From Methylobacterium sp. C25 (GTDB lineage: Bacteria; Pseudomonadota; Alphaproteobacteria; Rhizobiales; Beijerinckiaceae), in NCBI RefSeq assembly GCF_021352225.1, contig NZ_JAAUVI010000001.1, forward strand, positions 1,088,191 through 1,152,190: DNA of 64,000 nucleotides. Reading direction: 5' to 3'. Below the pieces are notes generated by a model, which was not told the origin of the DNA, did no database searches, and saw only the letters and a list, made by a program, of their open reading frames with translations. The position numbers were made by a program, and so were the translations under genes. Shown one piece after another: positions 25,077-33,894 of this stretch; the first letter of the stretch is position 1, and each line of letters starts with the position of its first letter.

Positions 25077-25784
25077 TCAGCGCTTGGTGTTGCTCGCCGT
25101 CTGGCCGAACATCACCTTCTTGGCATCCTCGCTCATGGTCTTGCCGAAATCCGGGTTGACCTCGGGGGCACGGGCATAGGCGGCCTTGGTGGCCGGGCGT
25201 GCGGCGATCGCCTCGAACCAGCGCTTCAGATGCGGATGCTCGTCGAGGTTCTGGCTCTGCTTCTCCCACGGCACGATCCAGGGATAGGCCGCCATGTCGG
25301 CGATGGAGTAGTCGGCGCCGGCCAAGAACTCACGGTCGGCGAGACGGCGATCGAGCACGCCGTAGAGACGGTTGGTCTCGTTCACGTACCGATTCACCGC
25401 GTAGGGGATCTTCTCGGGCGCATATTGCGAAAAATGATGGTTCTGGCCGGCCATCGGCCCAAGGCCGCCCATCTGCCAGAACAGCCATTGCAGCACCTCG
25501 GCCCGGCCGCGGATGTCCTCGGGAATGAATTTCTTCGTCTTCTCCGCGAGATAGAGCAGGATCGCGCCGGATTCGAAGAGCGAGATCGGCGCACCACCAT
25601 CCACCGGCTCGTGGTCGACGATCGCAGGCATGCGGTTGTTCGGGGCGATCTTGAGGAAGCCCGGCTCGAACTGGGCGCCCTTGCCGAGATTCACCGGTTG
25701 GATCCGGTAGGGCAGGCCCGTCTCCTCCAGGAACAGCGTCACCTTGTGACCGTTCGGAGTGGGCCAGTAATGCAGGTCGATCAT
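25077..25784 (-). CDS. yfcG: Glutathione S-transferase, YfcG/Nu-class disulfide-bond oxidoreductase
   Basis: 235 residues. The N-terminal thioredoxin fold (1-85) includes PTPNGHKVTLFLEETGLPY, NLGKGAQFEPGFLKIAPNN, AIVDHEP and LFESGAILLYLAEK. The helical domain has WLFWQMGGLGPMAGQNHHF and a closing RPATKAAYAR. The pattern NGHKV and GLGPMAGQNHHF is that of YfcG/YghU (Nu class) enzymes, which use two glutathiones to reduce disulfides or peroxides rather than conjugate them. The 160-bp gap before the divergent flippase gene likely holds both promoters. Confidence 0.88.
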   Translation of the reverse strand: MIDLHYWPTPNGHKVTLFLEETGLPYRIQPVNLGKGAQFEPGFLKIAPNNRMPAIVDHEPVDGGAPISLFESGAILLYLAEKTKKFIPEDIRGRAEVLQWLFWQMGGLGPMAGQNHHFSQYAPEKIPYAVNRYVNETNRLYGVLDRRLADREFLAGADYSIADMAAYPWIVPWEKQSQNLDEHPHLKRWFEAIAARPATKAAYARAPEVNPDFGKTMSEDAKKVMFGQTASNTKR

Positions 25785-25944
25785 CGGATGCTCCGGGAAA
25801 AAACTGATTTGCGGCCCACTCGGCGGCTCACATGCTCTTCCGCTCCCGACTCGGCAACCGGCTTAACCGGCTCGAAACGCTGCCGCCGCTAGAACGCTCG
25901 ATGGTGCGTGTGCGCCGGCGCACGCCGTTTCGCGGAGGGCCGTC

Positions 25945-27309
25945 ATGGCAGCGGGTCTCACCGTCGATGCGGCCTTCGGGGCCGCCCTAGGGCGCCTCAA
26001 GGCGGTACGCTCGGGCGCGGGGTTCTCCGCCGCGAGTGTCTTCGCGGTGCGAATCGCAGCCGCCGGCTTCGCCTATATCGCCCAGGTCCTGATGGCCCGC
26101 ATGATGGGCGGGGCGGAATACGGAATCTTCGCAGCCGTCTGGGTCTGGATCGCGATCCTCGGCCATTCGGCAACGCTCGGACTCTCGCAGGGCGCCTGCC
26201 GCTTCATGCCGGCGGATGAAGCACTCGGTCGCCATGCCGAGGTGCGCGGCTTCCTGGCCGGTGGGGCGGCCGCCAGCATGGCCGGCGGCCTCGTCCTTTC
26301 GCTGGTCGGGCTCCTGATGCTGAAGGCCGAGGGCAACCTGCTCGCCGGCCCCTACGGCGCGCCGATCGTGCTCGGCGGCCTGGTCCTGCCGCTCTTCGCC
26401 TTCCAGGATTATCTCGAAGGCGTCGCCCGCAGCCGGAACTGGGCCGTGCTCGCCATCGCGCCGCCCTACCTGCTGCGCCAGGGCCTGATCATGGCGGCGA
26501 TGATCCTCGCAGTTCTGCTCGGGGCGCCAGCCAAGGCCTCGGTGGCGGTGTCCTGCACGCTCTTCGCCACGGCGATCGCGGTGACGATCCAGGCCGGCCT
26601 GCTTCTGAAGCGCCTCGGTCCTTCCACGCTCACGGGGAGCCGGCACTATCGCTGGCGCCTTTGGCTCACCGCATGCCTGCCGATTGCGGCCGGCGACCTT
26701 GCCACCGCCGGATTCGGCTTCGTCGACGTGGTGGTGCTCGGTTTTCTGATGTCGCCCGCCGCCGTCGGGCTGTACTTCGCCGCGACGCGCATCCAGCAAT
26801 TCGTGGTCTTCGTCCATTATGCGGCCTCCGCCGCGACCGCCCAGCGCTTCACCGCCGCCAAGGCTCGGGGAGACCTCGCCGGGCTCAACGCCCTGGTTCG
26901 CGACCAGGCCCGCTGGGTCCTTGGCGCGACGGCTCTGGTCGGCGCGGGTACGATCATCGCGGCTCCGCTGCTGCTCGGCCTGTTCGGTTCCGAATTCCAG
27001 GAGAGCCTTCCGATCCTGACCGTTCTCGTCATCGGTAGCGTCGGTGCGAGCCTGTTCGGCCCCGGCGAAGACCTGCTGACCATGCTGGGCGGGGAAAAGC
27101 TCTGTGCCGGAATCACGCTGGCCATGCTCGCCCTCGGCGTGGGCCTCTGCCTCGTCCTGGTGCCCTGGCTCGGCCTGATCGGCGCATCTCTCGCCATGGC
27201 AGCGGTGACGATTCTCCGTGCTGCCGCCATGGCGCTCGGCGCCCACGCGATTCATGGCATCGCGACGCCTGCCTTCTCGGACATGTTCGCGCGCAAGGCT
27301 CGGCAGTGA
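25945..27309 (+). CDS. Oligosaccharide/polysaccharide flippase (MOP superfamily, Wzx-like)
   Basis: 454 residues with about 12-14 hydrophobic segments. The N-terminal pattern FAVRIAAAGFAYIAQVLMARMMGGAEYGIFAA and the middle FAATRIQQFVVFVHYAASAATAQRF are typical of the polysaccharide-transport/MATE-like export family, which flips undecaprenyl-linked sugars across the inner membrane. Its stop overlaps the GTG of an acetyltransferase gene (GTGA), implying coupling. No glycosyltransferase genes sit nearby, so the glycan is unknown. Confidence 0.82.
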   Translation: MAAGLTVDAAFGAALGRLKAVRSGAGFSAASVFAVRIAAAGFAYIAQVLMARMMGGAEYGIFAAVWVWIAILGHSATLGLSQGACRFMPADEALGRHAEVRGFLAGGAAASMAGGLVLSLVGLLMLKAEGNLLAGPYGAPIVLGGLVLPLFAFQDYLEGVARSRNWAVLAIAPPYLLRQGLIMAAMILAVLLGAPAKASVAVSCTLFATAIAVTIQAGLLLKRLGPSTLTGSRHYRWRLWLTACLPIAAGDLATAGFGFVDVVVLGFLMSPAAVGLYFAATRIQQFVVFVHYAASAATAQRFTAAKARGDLAGLNALVRDQARWVLGATALVGAGTIIAAPLLLGLFGSEFQESLPILTVLVIGSVGASLFGPGEDLLTMLGGEKLCAGITLAMLALGVGLCLVLVPWLGLIGASLAMAAVTILRAAAMALGAHAIHGIATPAFSDMFARKARQ

Positions 27310-28478
27310 TCGCACTCTCTCGTCGCTGGAAAGGCGTGGCTCGGAGCAAGACTCGCAGCCAGCCATCGATCGAGATCGTCGATGCGGCCGCGCTCGGTGC
27401 TGAGCCCGAGGCCTGGGACGATCTGATGGCCCGAGCCATCGAGCCGCACCCGCATTTCAGCCGCCACGTCATTGAGGCGCATGCCCGTGCTGGTTTGCTG
27501 CGCGAGGACATTGCATTCGTCGCCGTGCGTAACGGTGGCCGGCTCGACGCGCTCCTGCCCTTCCGCAATGGTCTCGACATCACCGGGCTCGGCCGGCTGG
27601 TGGCTCAGCCTGCGCTCTCGCCCTTCATGCCGTCGAGCGCGCCGCTGGTCGCGGCCGAGCGGCTGCCAGAGACGCTGACGGCTCTCGTCGACGGTCTCGC
27701 CGAGGCCTCCCGTGGTCGCGCTTGGCGCTGGCCCCTGCTGACGATCTCGGGCACCGTCGGACGCGGCCTGCTCGACGCCATGCGCGAAACCGGCTGGGCC
27801 ATCGGCACCGTGGTCGAGTTTGAGCGCCCGGTCCTCGATCTCCGCCCGAGCCACGACGCCTTCCTCAAGGATCATCCGAACAAGAGCCGGCTCAAGGATC
27901 TGCGTCGCCGCCAGCGCCGCATGGCCGAAGCGGGCCAGCTCGATCTCGTCAGCGCAACCGAGGGCGAAGCGCTGACGACTGCACTCGAGGACTTTCTCGC
28001 CCTGGAGCTGGCCGGCTGGAAAGGCGAGGCCGGCACGGCGCTCGCTTGCCGCCCCAAGACCCTCGCCCTCGCGCATGCTCTCTTCGCCGACCGGCCCGGT
28101 CCCGTCGGCGTCCGCGCCGACACGCTGAGCCTTGACGGACGCCCGCTCGCCGTCAGCCTCGCGCTCGTTGCCGGTGGCACTGCGAACCTGCTCAAGACCG
28201 CCTATGACGAGCGCGAACGTGCCCTTGCCCCGGGTCTCGTGCTGGAAGCCGAGATCGTGCGCGCCTTCCACGAGACCCCCTTCGCCCAAAGACTCGACTC
28301 GGCGACGCTCGCCGGCTCGGCGTTGGAAAGCCTCTATCGCGAGCGGGAGACGGTGGCCGAGATCGTTGCGGTGCCGCCGGGTGGGGATGCGCGCCTGTCG
28401 GTCGAGCGGCGCGTGAGCCTCGCCCGCTTCGAGCACAGAGCACGCGCCGAGGCCAAGCGGTTGCTGAAGCGCGGCTAG
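27306..28478 (+). CDS. CelD/BcsL-like GNAT-fold acetyltransferase
   Basis: 390 residues from a GTG that overlaps the flippase stop. The layout is that of Acetyltransf_6/CelD proteins: an N-terminal half with [23 protein letters not shown] and a C-terminal half with ARKNKSR-like [37 protein letters not shown] and [23 protein letters not shown]. Relatives act in cellulose or other polysaccharide synthesis, possibly acylating sugars or lipid-linked intermediates. Coupling to the flippase suggests it modifies the exported glycan (inference). Confidence 0.78.
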   Translation: MIALSRRWKGVARSKTRSQPSIEIVDAAALGAEPEAWDDLMARAIEPHPHFSRHVIEAHARAGLLREDIAFVAVRNGGRLDALLPFRNGLDITGLGRLVAQPALSPFMPSSAPLVAAERLPETLTALVDGLAEASRGRAWRWPLLTISGTVGRGLLDAMRETGWAIGTVVEFERPVLDLRPSHDAFLKDHPNKSRLKDLRRRQRRMAEAGQLDLVSATEGEALTTALEDFLALELAGWKGEAGTALACRPKTLALAHALFADRPGPVGVRADTLSLDGRPLAVSLALVAGGTANLLKTAYDERERALAPGLVLEAEIVRAFHETPFAQRLDSATLAGSALESLYRERETVAEIVAVPPGGDARLSVERRVSLARFEHRARAEAKRLLKRG

Positions 28479-28599
28479 CCACGCGTTGCCACTGCGCGCG
28501 AGCCCGCCCTATAAGGCTCGCCCATCCCAACACCCGCGGTGTCGAGGATCCCTGTCCGGGAGGCCTCCGCCGATCGACGAACACGATGAAGGTCGCGCC

Positions 28600-29349
28600 A
28601 TGGCCGGGCATTCCCAGTTCAAGAACATCATGCACCGCAAGGGCCGCGTCGATGCGGTCCGCTCCAAGGTGTTCGGCAAGCTCGCCCGAGAGATCACGGT
28701 GGCAGCCAAGCTCGGCACGCCGGACCCGGCCATGAATCCTCGCCTGCGTGCCGCCGTGCTCGCGGCCCGCGCCGAGAACATGCCCAAGGACAACATCGAG
28801 CGGGCCATCAAGAAGGCCGCCGGCGGCGAGGGTGAGAACTACGAGGACATCCGGTACGAGGGCTACGGCCCCGGCGGTGCCGCCTTGATCGTCGAGGCTC
28901 AGACCGACAACCGCAACCGGACCGCATCCGACGTGCGCTCGGCTTTCACCAAGTCCGGCGGCAGCCTCGCCGAGACCGGCGCGGTGGCCTTCATGTTCGA
29001 CCATGTCGGATTGATCGAGTTCGCCCCCGAGGTCGGTGATGCCGACACCATGCTGGAGGCCGCGATCGAGGCCGGCGCGGACGACGTGCGCTCTTCCGAG
29101 GAAGGCCACGAGATCTTCTGCGAGCAGACGGCCTATGGCGACGTCTCGAAGGCGCTCGAGGCGCGCTTCGGCGATCCGCGTCGCACCTCGCTGATCTGGA
29201 AGGCCCAGAACACCGTCGACGTCGACGACGAGACCGGTGAGAAGCTGGTTCGACTCGTCGAGGTGATCGAGGACCAGGACGACGTCCAGCGGGTCTTCGT
29301 GAACTTCGCCCTGTCCCCCGCGCTGATGGCGCGACTCTCCGACGAGTAA
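28600..29349 (+). CDS. yebC: YebC/PmpR-family DNA-binding regulator
   Basis: 249 residues from the ATG at 28600, the conserved [19 protein letters not shown]. Three-domain YebC fold: [41 protein letters not shown], then [28 protein letters not shown]. Long called a transcriptional regulator; members of the family also aid translation of proline-rich stretches. The usual alphaproteobacterial neighbour ruvC is absent here. The open frame to 28486 upstream is non-coding. Confidence 0.93.
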   Translation: MAGHSQFKNIMHRKGRVDAVRSKVFGKLAREITVAAKLGTPDPAMNPRLRAAVLAARAENMPKDNIERAIKKAAGGEGENYEDIRYEGYGPGGAALIVEAQTDNRNRTASDVRSAFTKSGGSLAETGAVAFMFDHVGLIEFAPEVGDADTMLEAAIEAGADDVRSSEEGHEIFCEQTAYGDVSKALEARFGDPRRTSLIWKAQNTVDVDDETGEKLVRLVEVIEDQDDVQRVFVNFALSPALMARLSDE

Positions 29350-29548
29350 CCCGACACGTCCTGTGTCATCCTGTCGCATCCCGCTGCCGGCATGGGCGTT
29401 ATCCAGCTGCCTTATGTGCTGGCGCCGAATGGCCGGTCGGCATCATCTCGGCTGAACCGGTCGCAGCATGGCCGTATGCGTCCGGTGGATAGCTCTTTCC
29501 TTCCTCGATGCAGTGCACAAGGCCAAGGGAAGCGCTTAGTCTTAGGCC

Positions 29549-29953
29549 ATGACCACTGCGAGTCGTGCCGTGAAGAAGACCCCGAAGTCCTTCGCCGAAC
29601 TGCCCCCGATCCGGGTCCGTAAGGAGCCGCCCACCATCGTCGAGGCGGTCGCCGCCGCGCAGGATCTTGCCGACGATCTCGAGCAGCAGGTCGAGATCGC
29701 GGCCGGTCTGATCGGTCTTCCCCTCGATGAGGTGCGCCCGCATGTGGTTGCCGCCGCCAAGGAGCGTCAGGAACGCCCTCGGGAGCGCAGCATCGAGCGC
29801 ATGCCCGAGCGCGGCTTCGACCGGATGCCCGAACGGGTGATGAGCCCCGGCTCGCCGAGTCGCGCTCCGCGTCCCGTCGTCGTCGAGCGCCGGACCCGTC
29901 CCACCGTGATCGTCGAGCGCCGCGGCGGACGTCCGCTCGAGCCGCGCCGCTGA
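29549..29953 (+). CDS. Hypothetical protein with Arg-rich tail
   Basis: 134 residues. The N-terminal half is mixed and helical (IVEAVAAAQDLADDLEQQVEIAAGLIGLPLDEVRPHV). The C-terminal third is Arg/Pro/Glu-rich with repeats of the type ERxPERGFDRMPERV and VVERRTRPTVIVERR, suggesting a disordered, possibly nucleic-acid-binding tail. Not recognised. The 199-bp gap upstream contains a short frame (29392-29622) that looks spurious. Confidence 0.6.
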   Translation: MTTASRAVKKTPKSFAELPPIRVRKEPPTIVEAVAAAQDLADDLEQQVEIAAGLIGLPLDEVRPHVVAAAKERQERPRERSIERMPERGFDRMPERVMSPGSPSRAPRPVVVERRTRPTVIVERRGGRPLEPRR

Positions 29954-30049
29954 GGCCTTCCTCGACGGACAGCCGGTAGAGTCTTCAGCGCCTCGGCGTA
30001 CACCCATGCGGGCTTGACCCCGACCGCCGCCGCCTCGCATCCCGTCTCC

Positions 30050-31303
30050 ATGACCGAGCGGCGCGGCGATCACCTCTGGCGGCCCTATACGCAGATGAAG
30101 CTTGCCGCGCCTCCGCTGGAAGCGGTGGCGACCCGCGGCAGCCGGATCGTTCTGGCTGACGGGCGCGAACTGATCGACGGCATTGCGTCGTGGTGGACCG
30201 CGGTCCACGGCTACAATCATCCTCACATCCGCAAGGCGGTCGGCGATCAGCTCGCACGAATGCCGCATGTGATGTTCGGCGGTCTGACTCATGCACCGGC
30301 GGAGCATCTCGCCGCTCGGCTCGCCGGCCTTTTGCCCGGCAACCTGAACCACGTCTTCTTCACGGATTCCGGCTCGGTGGCGGTCGAGGTCGCCATGAAG
30401 ATGGCTGCGCAGCTCTGGCAGAATCGCGGCGTCCGGGGCCGGACCCGCCTGCTTGCCTTCCACGGTGGCTACCATGGCGACACCATGGGGGCGATGTCGG
30501 TCTGCGATCCCGTCGAGGGCATGCATCATCGCTTCGGCGACTATCTTCCGTCCCAGCTCTTCTGCGCATTGCCGCATACGCCTGAGCAGGAAGCAGCCCT
30601 CGATGCCGTCATGGCCGCCCATCGGCATGAGCTCGCCGCAGTGATCGTCGAGCCGCTGGTCCAGGGTGCTGGCGGCATGCTGATGCATCCGCCCGAGACC
30701 CTGGCCACGATTGCCCGGCTCAGTCGCTGCCACGATCTCCCGTTGATCGCCGACGAAATCTTCACCGGCTTTGGCCGCACCGGAACGCTGTTCGCCTGCG
30801 AGCAGGCCAGCGTGGTTCCCGACATCCTCTGCCTGTCGAAGGCGCTGACCGGCGGTACGGTAGCACTGGCCGCGACCGTGGCCACGTCCGAGATTTTCTC
30901 CGCTTTCTGGTCGGACGATCCCGTGCATGCCTTGATGCACGGCCCGACCTTCATGGCGAATCCGCTCGCCTGCGCCGCCGCCAATGCCAGCCTCGACCTG
31001 TTCGAGACCGAGCCCCGCCTCGATCAGGCCGAAGCGATCCGGAAACGACTCGCCGAAGGTCTGGAGCCATTGCGGACGATAGAGGCCATCGCAGATGTAC
31101 GCGTGCTCGGTGCGATTGGCGCCGTACAACTGCGCAACAGCCCTGATCTTGCCGCGCTCAAGGCGGCCTTCGTCGAACACGGTGTCTGGGTGCGCCCATT
31201 CGGTCAGATCGTCTATCTCACACCCGCCCTGACCATCACGAACGAGGATCTCGACCGGCTGATCGAAGCGGTCTGTCACGTCGTGAGCAAGCTTTCAGGC
31301 TAA
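30050..31303 (+). CDS. bioA: Adenosylmethionine-8-amino-7-oxononanoate aminotransferase
   Basis: 417 residues from the ATG at 30050; a TTG at 30014 would add 12. Class-III PLP aminotransferase with BioA features: HLWRPYTQMK (SAM/KAPA site), DGIASWWTAVHGYNHP, FHGGYHGDTMGAMSV, LIADEIFTGFGRTG and the PLP lysine in CLSKALTGG. It transfers the amino group of S-adenosylmethionine to KAPA to give DAPA in biotin synthesis. The other bio genes (bioB, bioF, bioD) are not in the window, so bioA is separate here. Confidence 0.93.
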   Translation: MTERRGDHLWRPYTQMKLAAPPLEAVATRGSRIVLADGRELIDGIASWWTAVHGYNHPHIRKAVGDQLARMPHVMFGGLTHAPAEHLAARLAGLLPGNLNHVFFTDSGSVAVEVAMKMAAQLWQNRGVRGRTRLLAFHGGYHGDTMGAMSVCDPVEGMHHRFGDYLPSQLFCALPHTPEQEAALDAVMAAHRHELAAVIVEPLVQGAGGMLMHPPETLATIARLSRCHDLPLIADEIFTGFGRTGTLFACEQASVVPDILCLSKALTGGTVALAATVATSEIFSAFWSDDPVHALMHGPTFMANPLACAAANASLDLFETEPRLDQAEAIRKRLAEGLEPLRTIEAIADVRVLGAIGAVQLRNSPDLAALKAAFVEHGVWVRPFGQIVYLTPALTITNEDLDRLIEAVCHVVSKLSG

Positions 31304-31450
31304 TCCTCCCATGCGACATCGCTGTCGCAGTGCAACCACGGCTTTCCTTCGTCGTTGGCTGATCACGACTCCAGCATTAGCCTTCCCCGAAACGGCAACG
31401 AGCGGCGCATAGCCGCCTGACGGGTCTCGAATCATCTCAGGAGTGACAGC

Positions 31451-31840
31451 GTGGCGAGCGACACGATTCCAGAAGACGATCGCCCCGTAATCCTCCTGGT
31501 GGAGGACGAGGCGCTGACCATCATGGATCTCGGCGACGTTCTCGAAGACGGTGGATACGATACCGTGCAATGCGCCTCTGCCGAACGCGCCCTCAATATC
31601 CTCCAAGCCCGCCCCGACATCTGTGGCCTCGTCACCGATGTCGAGCTCTCGGGCCGCACTGACGGTTTCGAACTTGCCAGTTCAGTCTCTCAGTCCCGGC
31701 CAGAACTGCCGATTCTGATCGTGTCGGGGCGAGCCGCACCGGACCCGGACCGGATGCCGAAAGGTGCGCAGTTCATCGCCCGGCCTTGTGCCGGTGAGGA
31801 CATTCTGGCCAGGCTCAAGAGCCTGATGCCGACCTGCTGA
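31451..31840 (+). CDS. Single-domain response regulator
   Basis: 129 residues from a GTG preceded by AGGAG 7 bases upstream. One receiver domain: acidic pair in LVEDEAL (about 16-22), phospho-acceptor Asp63 in LVTDVEL, Ser in LIVSGRA. The conserved Lys of the KP motif is Arg (FIARPC), which may change phosphorylation switching. No histidine kinase or output domain is adjacent. The alphaproteobacterial style of extra loops (SGRTDGFELASS) resembles orphan FixJ/CpdR-like receivers. Partner unknown. Confidence 0.85.
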   Translation: MASDTIPEDDRPVILLVEDEALTIMDLGDVLEDGGYDTVQCASAERALNILQARPDICGLVTDVELSGRTDGFELASSVSQSRPELPILIVSGRAAPDPDRMPKGAQFIARPCAGEDILARLKSLMPTC

Positions 31841-32115
31841 ACAGGCCTGTTCGTCGTTACGACTGCAAGTGAAATAACCCCGACAAGAACCGAGTCGCTG
31901 GTTTCATCGAAACCGCGTTCTTGGGCTCACGCTCGTAAACATAGCGGTCGCTTCTGCAACAAGACGTAGGCAATTTCTGCGACGAACAACAAAACAAAGC
32001 CGAATAAGCTTTACGTCATCTCACTGTCACGGTTAGGCTGGCAGATGCTCCCGAATCGAGCGGCGCCGAGAGGTGAATGCATGCGCTCGTCCTTTGGTTC
32101 GAGGAGTATTCGGTC

Positions 32116-32787
32116 ATGTCGGCGAGGCAATTGGAGCCGGCGGACGCAGCCGTGACGATCGCGCATGCGCAGCTGCATGACGACGAATCTGGACAGACGG
32201 GCAAAAGCGCTTTGGGCAAAGGCGGCAAGTCGGCCAAACCAATGCGGCCCCCAGCCGCCAAGAGCGTCGGATGGGCGCTCGTCCAGGCAGCTCGTCTCCA
32301 TCGCGCCCGGGTGGGTGACCGGCTCGCGGCACTCGATCTCTTCGCCGGCCAGGAACAGGTGGTCCAGGCGCTGGCGGTAGCCGGTTCGATGACCATGGGC
32401 GACCTTGCAGCGACCTTGCGTGTAAGGCCGCCTACCGCCTCGAAGACCATCTCTCGCCTGGCTGCTCTCGGTTTCGTCGAGCGTCGTGCCGAAGCCGGCG
32501 ATGGCCGTATCGTGCGCGTCCGCCTCACCGAGACCGGGTTCGCCAAGGCCGCAGCGATCGAGAAGATCTGGGATGAGGTCGAGGCCGAGCTGCTCGACGA
32601 TTTCGAAGGCAAGGAAAAGCGCCGGCTGCGAAAGTTGCTACGCAAGGCAGCTGGGAACCTTGCCGACGCAGCGGGTGTGACCGGCCATGAAGTCGATCCG
32701 GAAACTGATGGTGATCACGAGGCCGACGATGAGGCTGAGACCCTGATCGGTCCGGTCGCATCGGACGCGGTGGCGCGCCCGGCTTAG
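32116..32787 (+). CDS. MarR-like winged-helix transcriptional regulator
   Basis: 223 residues from the ATG at 32116 with GAGGAG 8 bases upstream; an earlier ATG (32077) lacks one. The MarR winged helix lies at about 65-170: AGSMTMGDLAATLRVRPPTASKTISRLAALGFVERRAEAGDGRIVRVRLTE read in blocks. Flanks are low-complexity: an N-terminal Gly/Ser/Lys stretch and an acidic C-terminal tail (PETDGDHEADDEAE). The 275-bp, A+T-richer gap upstream (31841-32115) has no gene visible and may hold its regulatory region. Ligand unknown. Confidence 0.8.
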   Translation: MSARQLEPADAAVTIAHAQLHDDESGQTGKSALGKGGKSAKPMRPPAAKSVGWALVQAARLHRARVGDRLAALDLFAGQEQVVQALAVAGSMTMGDLAATLRVRPPTASKTISRLAALGFVERRAEAGDGRIVRVRLTETGFAKAAAIEKIWDEVEAELLDDFEGKEKRRLRKLLRKAAGNLADAAGVTGHEVDPETDGDHEADDEAETLIGPVASDAVARPA

Positions 32788-32796
32788 TCTATCCTG

Positions 32797-32880
32797 CTCC
32801 TCGTAATGACGGAGAGCGAAGCAATCCAGAAGCGTCGATACATAACCTGGATTGCCTCGTCTTCGGCTCGCAATGCCGAC
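32797..32880. repeat. REP-like palindromic repeat between convergent genes
   Basis: The left arm (TCGTAATGACGGAGAGCGAA then GCAATCCAG, 32801-32829) is complementary to the right arm (CTGGATTGC then CTCGTCTTCGGCTCGCAATG, 32847-32875) around a 17-base loop; the inner 9 bp are perfect. The motif GCAATGACG...GCGAAGCAATCCAG is the hallmark of a palindromic repeat dispersed in Bradyrhizobium, Methylobacterium and relatives. It lies between the 3' ends of convergent genes and may also terminate both transcripts. Confidence 0.65.
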
Positions 32881-32892
32881 CGAATCCCGGGT

Positions 32893-33075
32893 TCAGTCGC
32901 GACCATCGGATTGGCGCGCAAGGCGCAGGGCCCGCAGCCGCTCGGTCCGATCATCCAGGGCGCGCCGGTCTGCGTCGATCTCTTCCCAGATCGCCGAGGC
33001 TCTCGCCTGCTGTTCGGCAGCCTTGGCGGCCTTAGTCTCGGCGCGGTCGATGACGTGGCTCTGGTCGCGGGACAT
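32893..33075 (-). CDS. Small charged helical protein (60 aa)
   Basis: 60 residues with AGGAG 7 bases before the ATG at 33075. It is almost wholly alpha-helical and charged (RAETKAAKAAEQQARASAIW, then EEIDADRRALDDRTERLRALR), so probably a short coiled coil. The C-terminal ERLRALRLA pattern occurs in small Rhizobiales proteins of unknown role. It converges with the MarR-like gene across a REP-like hairpin. Confidence 0.65.
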   Translation of the reverse strand: MSRDQSHVIDRAETKAAKAAEQQARASAIWEEIDADRRALDDRTERLRALRLARQSDGRD

Positions 33076-33250
33076 TCCAGCTCCTCTCTGGTCTTCGAAG
33101 GAATAGCTAGAGCACTATCCCGCGAAGGGGATGCCGATTCGGCAAAAAAGCGCGTCGGAACAGAAACCTAGCTTCGATTTCACGCACTTCGCACGACGAA
33201 AAACGTTCCGCGCGCCGATGGAACGAGGCCCTCGACGCGCGGAATCGAAC

Positions 33251-33517
33251 TCAGCGGTGGCGGTGGTGACGATAGCCGCGATGCGAGCGCATGCGGGTGC
33301 GGTAGGCACGCCGACCCGGATCGATTCCGAGCACGCCGTTGACGCCGCCGACGGCACCACCGACCGCACCGCCCACGATGCCGCCGACTGGACCAGCCAC
33401 ACGATTGCCTTCGCGGGCACCGCGGCTCATTCCACCGGGAACACCCTGAGCGTCGGCAGCGCTCGACAGGGTGAGGGCAGACAAGGCTACCGTGGCGGCG
33501 AGGAGAAGATGTTTCAT
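33251..33517 (-). CDS. Small exported Gly-rich protein
   Basis: 88 residues from the ATG at 33517. A signal peptide (MKHLLLAATVALSALTLSSAADAQ) is followed by a Gly/Val-rich segment (PVGGIVGGAVGGAVGGVNGV), resembling a glycine-zipper helix that can pack in a membrane, and an Arg/His/Tyr-rich tail (RTRMRSHRGYRHHRHR). Such small glycine-zipper proteins are common in Rhizobiales periplasms. Function unknown. Confidence 0.7.
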   Translation of the reverse strand: MKHLLLAATVALSALTLSSAADAQGVPGGMSRGAREGNRVAGPVGGIVGGAVGGAVGGVNGVLGIDPGRRAYRTRMRSHRGYRHHRHR

Positions 33518-33894
33518 GCGGATTTCTTTCGTGCTTCTCGTTGTGTTCCGCTTCCGGGACGTTTGTCGGCTCCCGGACTCGTGTGGCCTCAACGGCTAGG
33601 CTTGCCAAAAGTGCCGCGAAAGATTGCACAATCCCGGATTCGTGATGAATCGGCCACACACTGTTGTCTGCTGGCGTGAGTGAAACACCGCTGCTAGAAG
33701 CGCCGGATGCTCGAGGCCCACGATCTGACGGGCGCGCCGCCGCGTCCTCGAATTACCGGGCCGGCCTCCGCCTGAGCGCTGCGCCCGTCGCGCGCAGCCA
33801 GGCGCAGATGCCGGAACAGGTCCGCATGTGCGCATGAGCGCCCCACGGCCCGCCTCCTGACACCGCGCGAGACGAGACGAGCAAGACCGAACCG
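33518..33894. other. 377-bp gap without a convincing gene, with two short palindromes
   Basis: No frame here has good coding features. Two short inverted repeats lie side by side: GATTG-CA-CAATC (33622-33633) and GATTC-GTGAT-GAATC (33637-33651). The region must hold the promoters for the leftward Gly-rich protein and for rightward ileS. Whether the palindromes are operators is unknown. Confidence 0.4.

Noticed and set aside
25987..27366. 459-residue open frame on the minus strand
   Set aside because: Antisense to the flippase; composition is the charged mirror of a membrane protein.
29392..29622. 76-residue open frame upstream of the Arg-rich hypothetical gene
   Set aside because: Overlaps the next gene's start in another frame, no ribosome-binding site, composition not coding-like.
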